DNA from: Mycobacterium sp. URHB0044 | GTDB lineage: Bacteria > Actinomycetota > Actinomycetes > Mycobacteriales > Mycobacteriaceae | DNA length: 64,000 bases | Assembly (NCBI RefSeq): GCF_000620625.1 | Contig: NZ_JIAW01000021.1 | Location: 83,434-147,433, forward strand | Direction: 5' to 3' | Part shown: one piece after another, positions 63,462 to 64,000 of the stretch | Layout of the letters: every line of letters starts with the position of its first letter | Position numbering within the stretch: the stretch's first letter is position 1 | Made by a program: the position numbers and the translations under genes | Notes under the pieces: generated by a model | The model's input: only the letters and a program-made list of their open reading frames with translations | What the model was told of the DNA's origin: nothing | Databases searched by the model: none

Positions 63462-64000
63462 GTGACCGTTCGGGTAGGCGTCAACGGCTTCGGCCGAATC
63501 GGGCGCAACTTCTTTCGGGCTCTGGATGCGCAGCAGGCGCTGGGTGCGAACAAGGACATCGAGATCGTGGCGGTCAACGATCTGACCGACAATGCGACGT
63601 TGGCGCATCTGTTGAAGTTCGACTCGATCCTGGGCCGGCTGCCGTACGACGTCAGCTTGGAAGGTGACGACACCATCGTGGTGGGTTCCACCAAGATCAA
63701 GGCGTTGGAGGTCAAGGCCGGTCCCGCCGAGTTGCCGTGGGGTGATCTGGGTGTTGACGTGGTGGTCGAGTCGACCGGCATCTTCACCAACGCCGCCAAG
63801 GCCAAGGGTCACCTGGATGCGGGGGCGAAGAAGGTGATCATCTCTGCGCCGGCCACCGATCCCGACATCACGATCGTGATCGGGGTCAACGACGACAAGT
63901 ACGACGGCAGCCAGAACATCATCTCCAACGCGTCGTGCACGACGAACTGCCTGGGTCCGTTGGCCAAGGTGCTCAACGACGAGTTCGGCATCGTCAAGGG
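63462..64000 (+). CDS. gap: Glyceraldehyde-3-phosphate dehydrogenase (3'-truncated by window edge)
   Basis: The first 179 codons of GAPDH are present. NAD-binding VRVGVNGFGRIGRNFFRAL opens the protein, AVNDLTD follows near 38, and the catalytic Cys lies in NASCTTNC (near 160). It oxidises glyceraldehyde-3-P to 1,3-bisphosphoglycerate in glycolysis. The GTG start at 63462 follows GAAGGAGA by 8 nt. The gene continues past the window end, where pgk and tpiA are expected. Confidence 0.97.
   Translation, partial: MTVRVGVNGFGRIGRNFFRALDAQQALGANKDIEIVAVNDLTDNATLAHLLKFDSILGRLPYDVSLEGDDTIVVGSTKIKALEVKAGPAELPWGDLGVDVVVESTGIFTNAAKAKGHLDAGAKKVIISAPATDPDITIVIGVNDDKYDGSQNIISNASCTTNCLGPLAKVLNDEFGIVK

Overview
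The window is a high-GC chromosomal segment of a mycobacterium, most likely a rapidly growing Mycolicibacterium. The evidence is gene order and protein identity. It carries the actinobacterial order pyrR-pyrB-pyrC-(membrane protein)-carA-carB-pyrF, mihF-gmk-rpoZ-coaBC-metK, a flavin monooxygenase/P450/AraC trio, esterase-membrane protein-priA, fmt-rsmB-rpe-ribG, P55-like transporter/lprG, ribC-ribBA-ribH and uvrC-rapZ-yvcK-whiA. This is essentially the M. tuberculosis Rv1379-Rv1423 backbone with species-specific insertions. GTG starts and 1-4 bp stop/start overlaps are frequent and show translational coupling.

Layout: 1-850 is the 3' end of nusB plus a conserved small protein. 850-8930 is an accessory block: a LuxR-type regulator, a very large secreted beta-propeller/Ig-like protein, a FAD monooxygenase, an NTF2-like protein and a beta-lactamase-fold hydrolase. 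8970-17652 is the pyrimidine operon, with a PyrR-type RNA motif just before the Shine-Dalgarno sequence of pyrR. 17700-18850 holds two tandem paralogous secreted proteins, with a 9-bp-period GTGAC array upstream. 19375-23260 is the housekeeping run mihF to metK. 23300-28294 has an acetamidase-family protein and the Baeyer-Villiger monooxygenase/P450/AraC locus.

28620-30880 is the most unusual part: a dense tRNA array on the plus strand. It has 15 recognisable tRNA genes plus a 5' tRNA-Phe fragment and a 3' tRNA remnant, and is interrupted by an HNH endonuclease gene. Several tRNAs carry non-canonical bases. The array lies between the AraC gene and a luciferase-like gene next to a YdeI-family gene that lacks its C-terminal half. 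This suggests an integrated mobile array at a known variable spot of the genus; M. tuberculosis has PE_PGRS25 and vapBC10 there.

32342-48278 returns to backbone (esterase, priA, DUF2207/LemA pair, fmt, rsmB, rpe, riboflavin genes, P55/lprG). 48253-54196 is a second accessory block. It contains a GNAT gene, then a three-gene operon of an unknown protein, a MurL-like PP-loop protein and a MurD2-like ligase, then a lipoprotein gamma-glutamyltransferase. The MurL/MurD2 pair would be an alternative route to D-glutamate in peptidoglycan. 54286-59284 is uvrC-rapZ-yvcK-whiA. The window ends with a secreted lipase, a DUF222/HNH (13E12-type) protein, a solute-binding-like protein without a signal peptide, and the 5' part of the glyceraldehyde-3-phosphate dehydrogenase gene.
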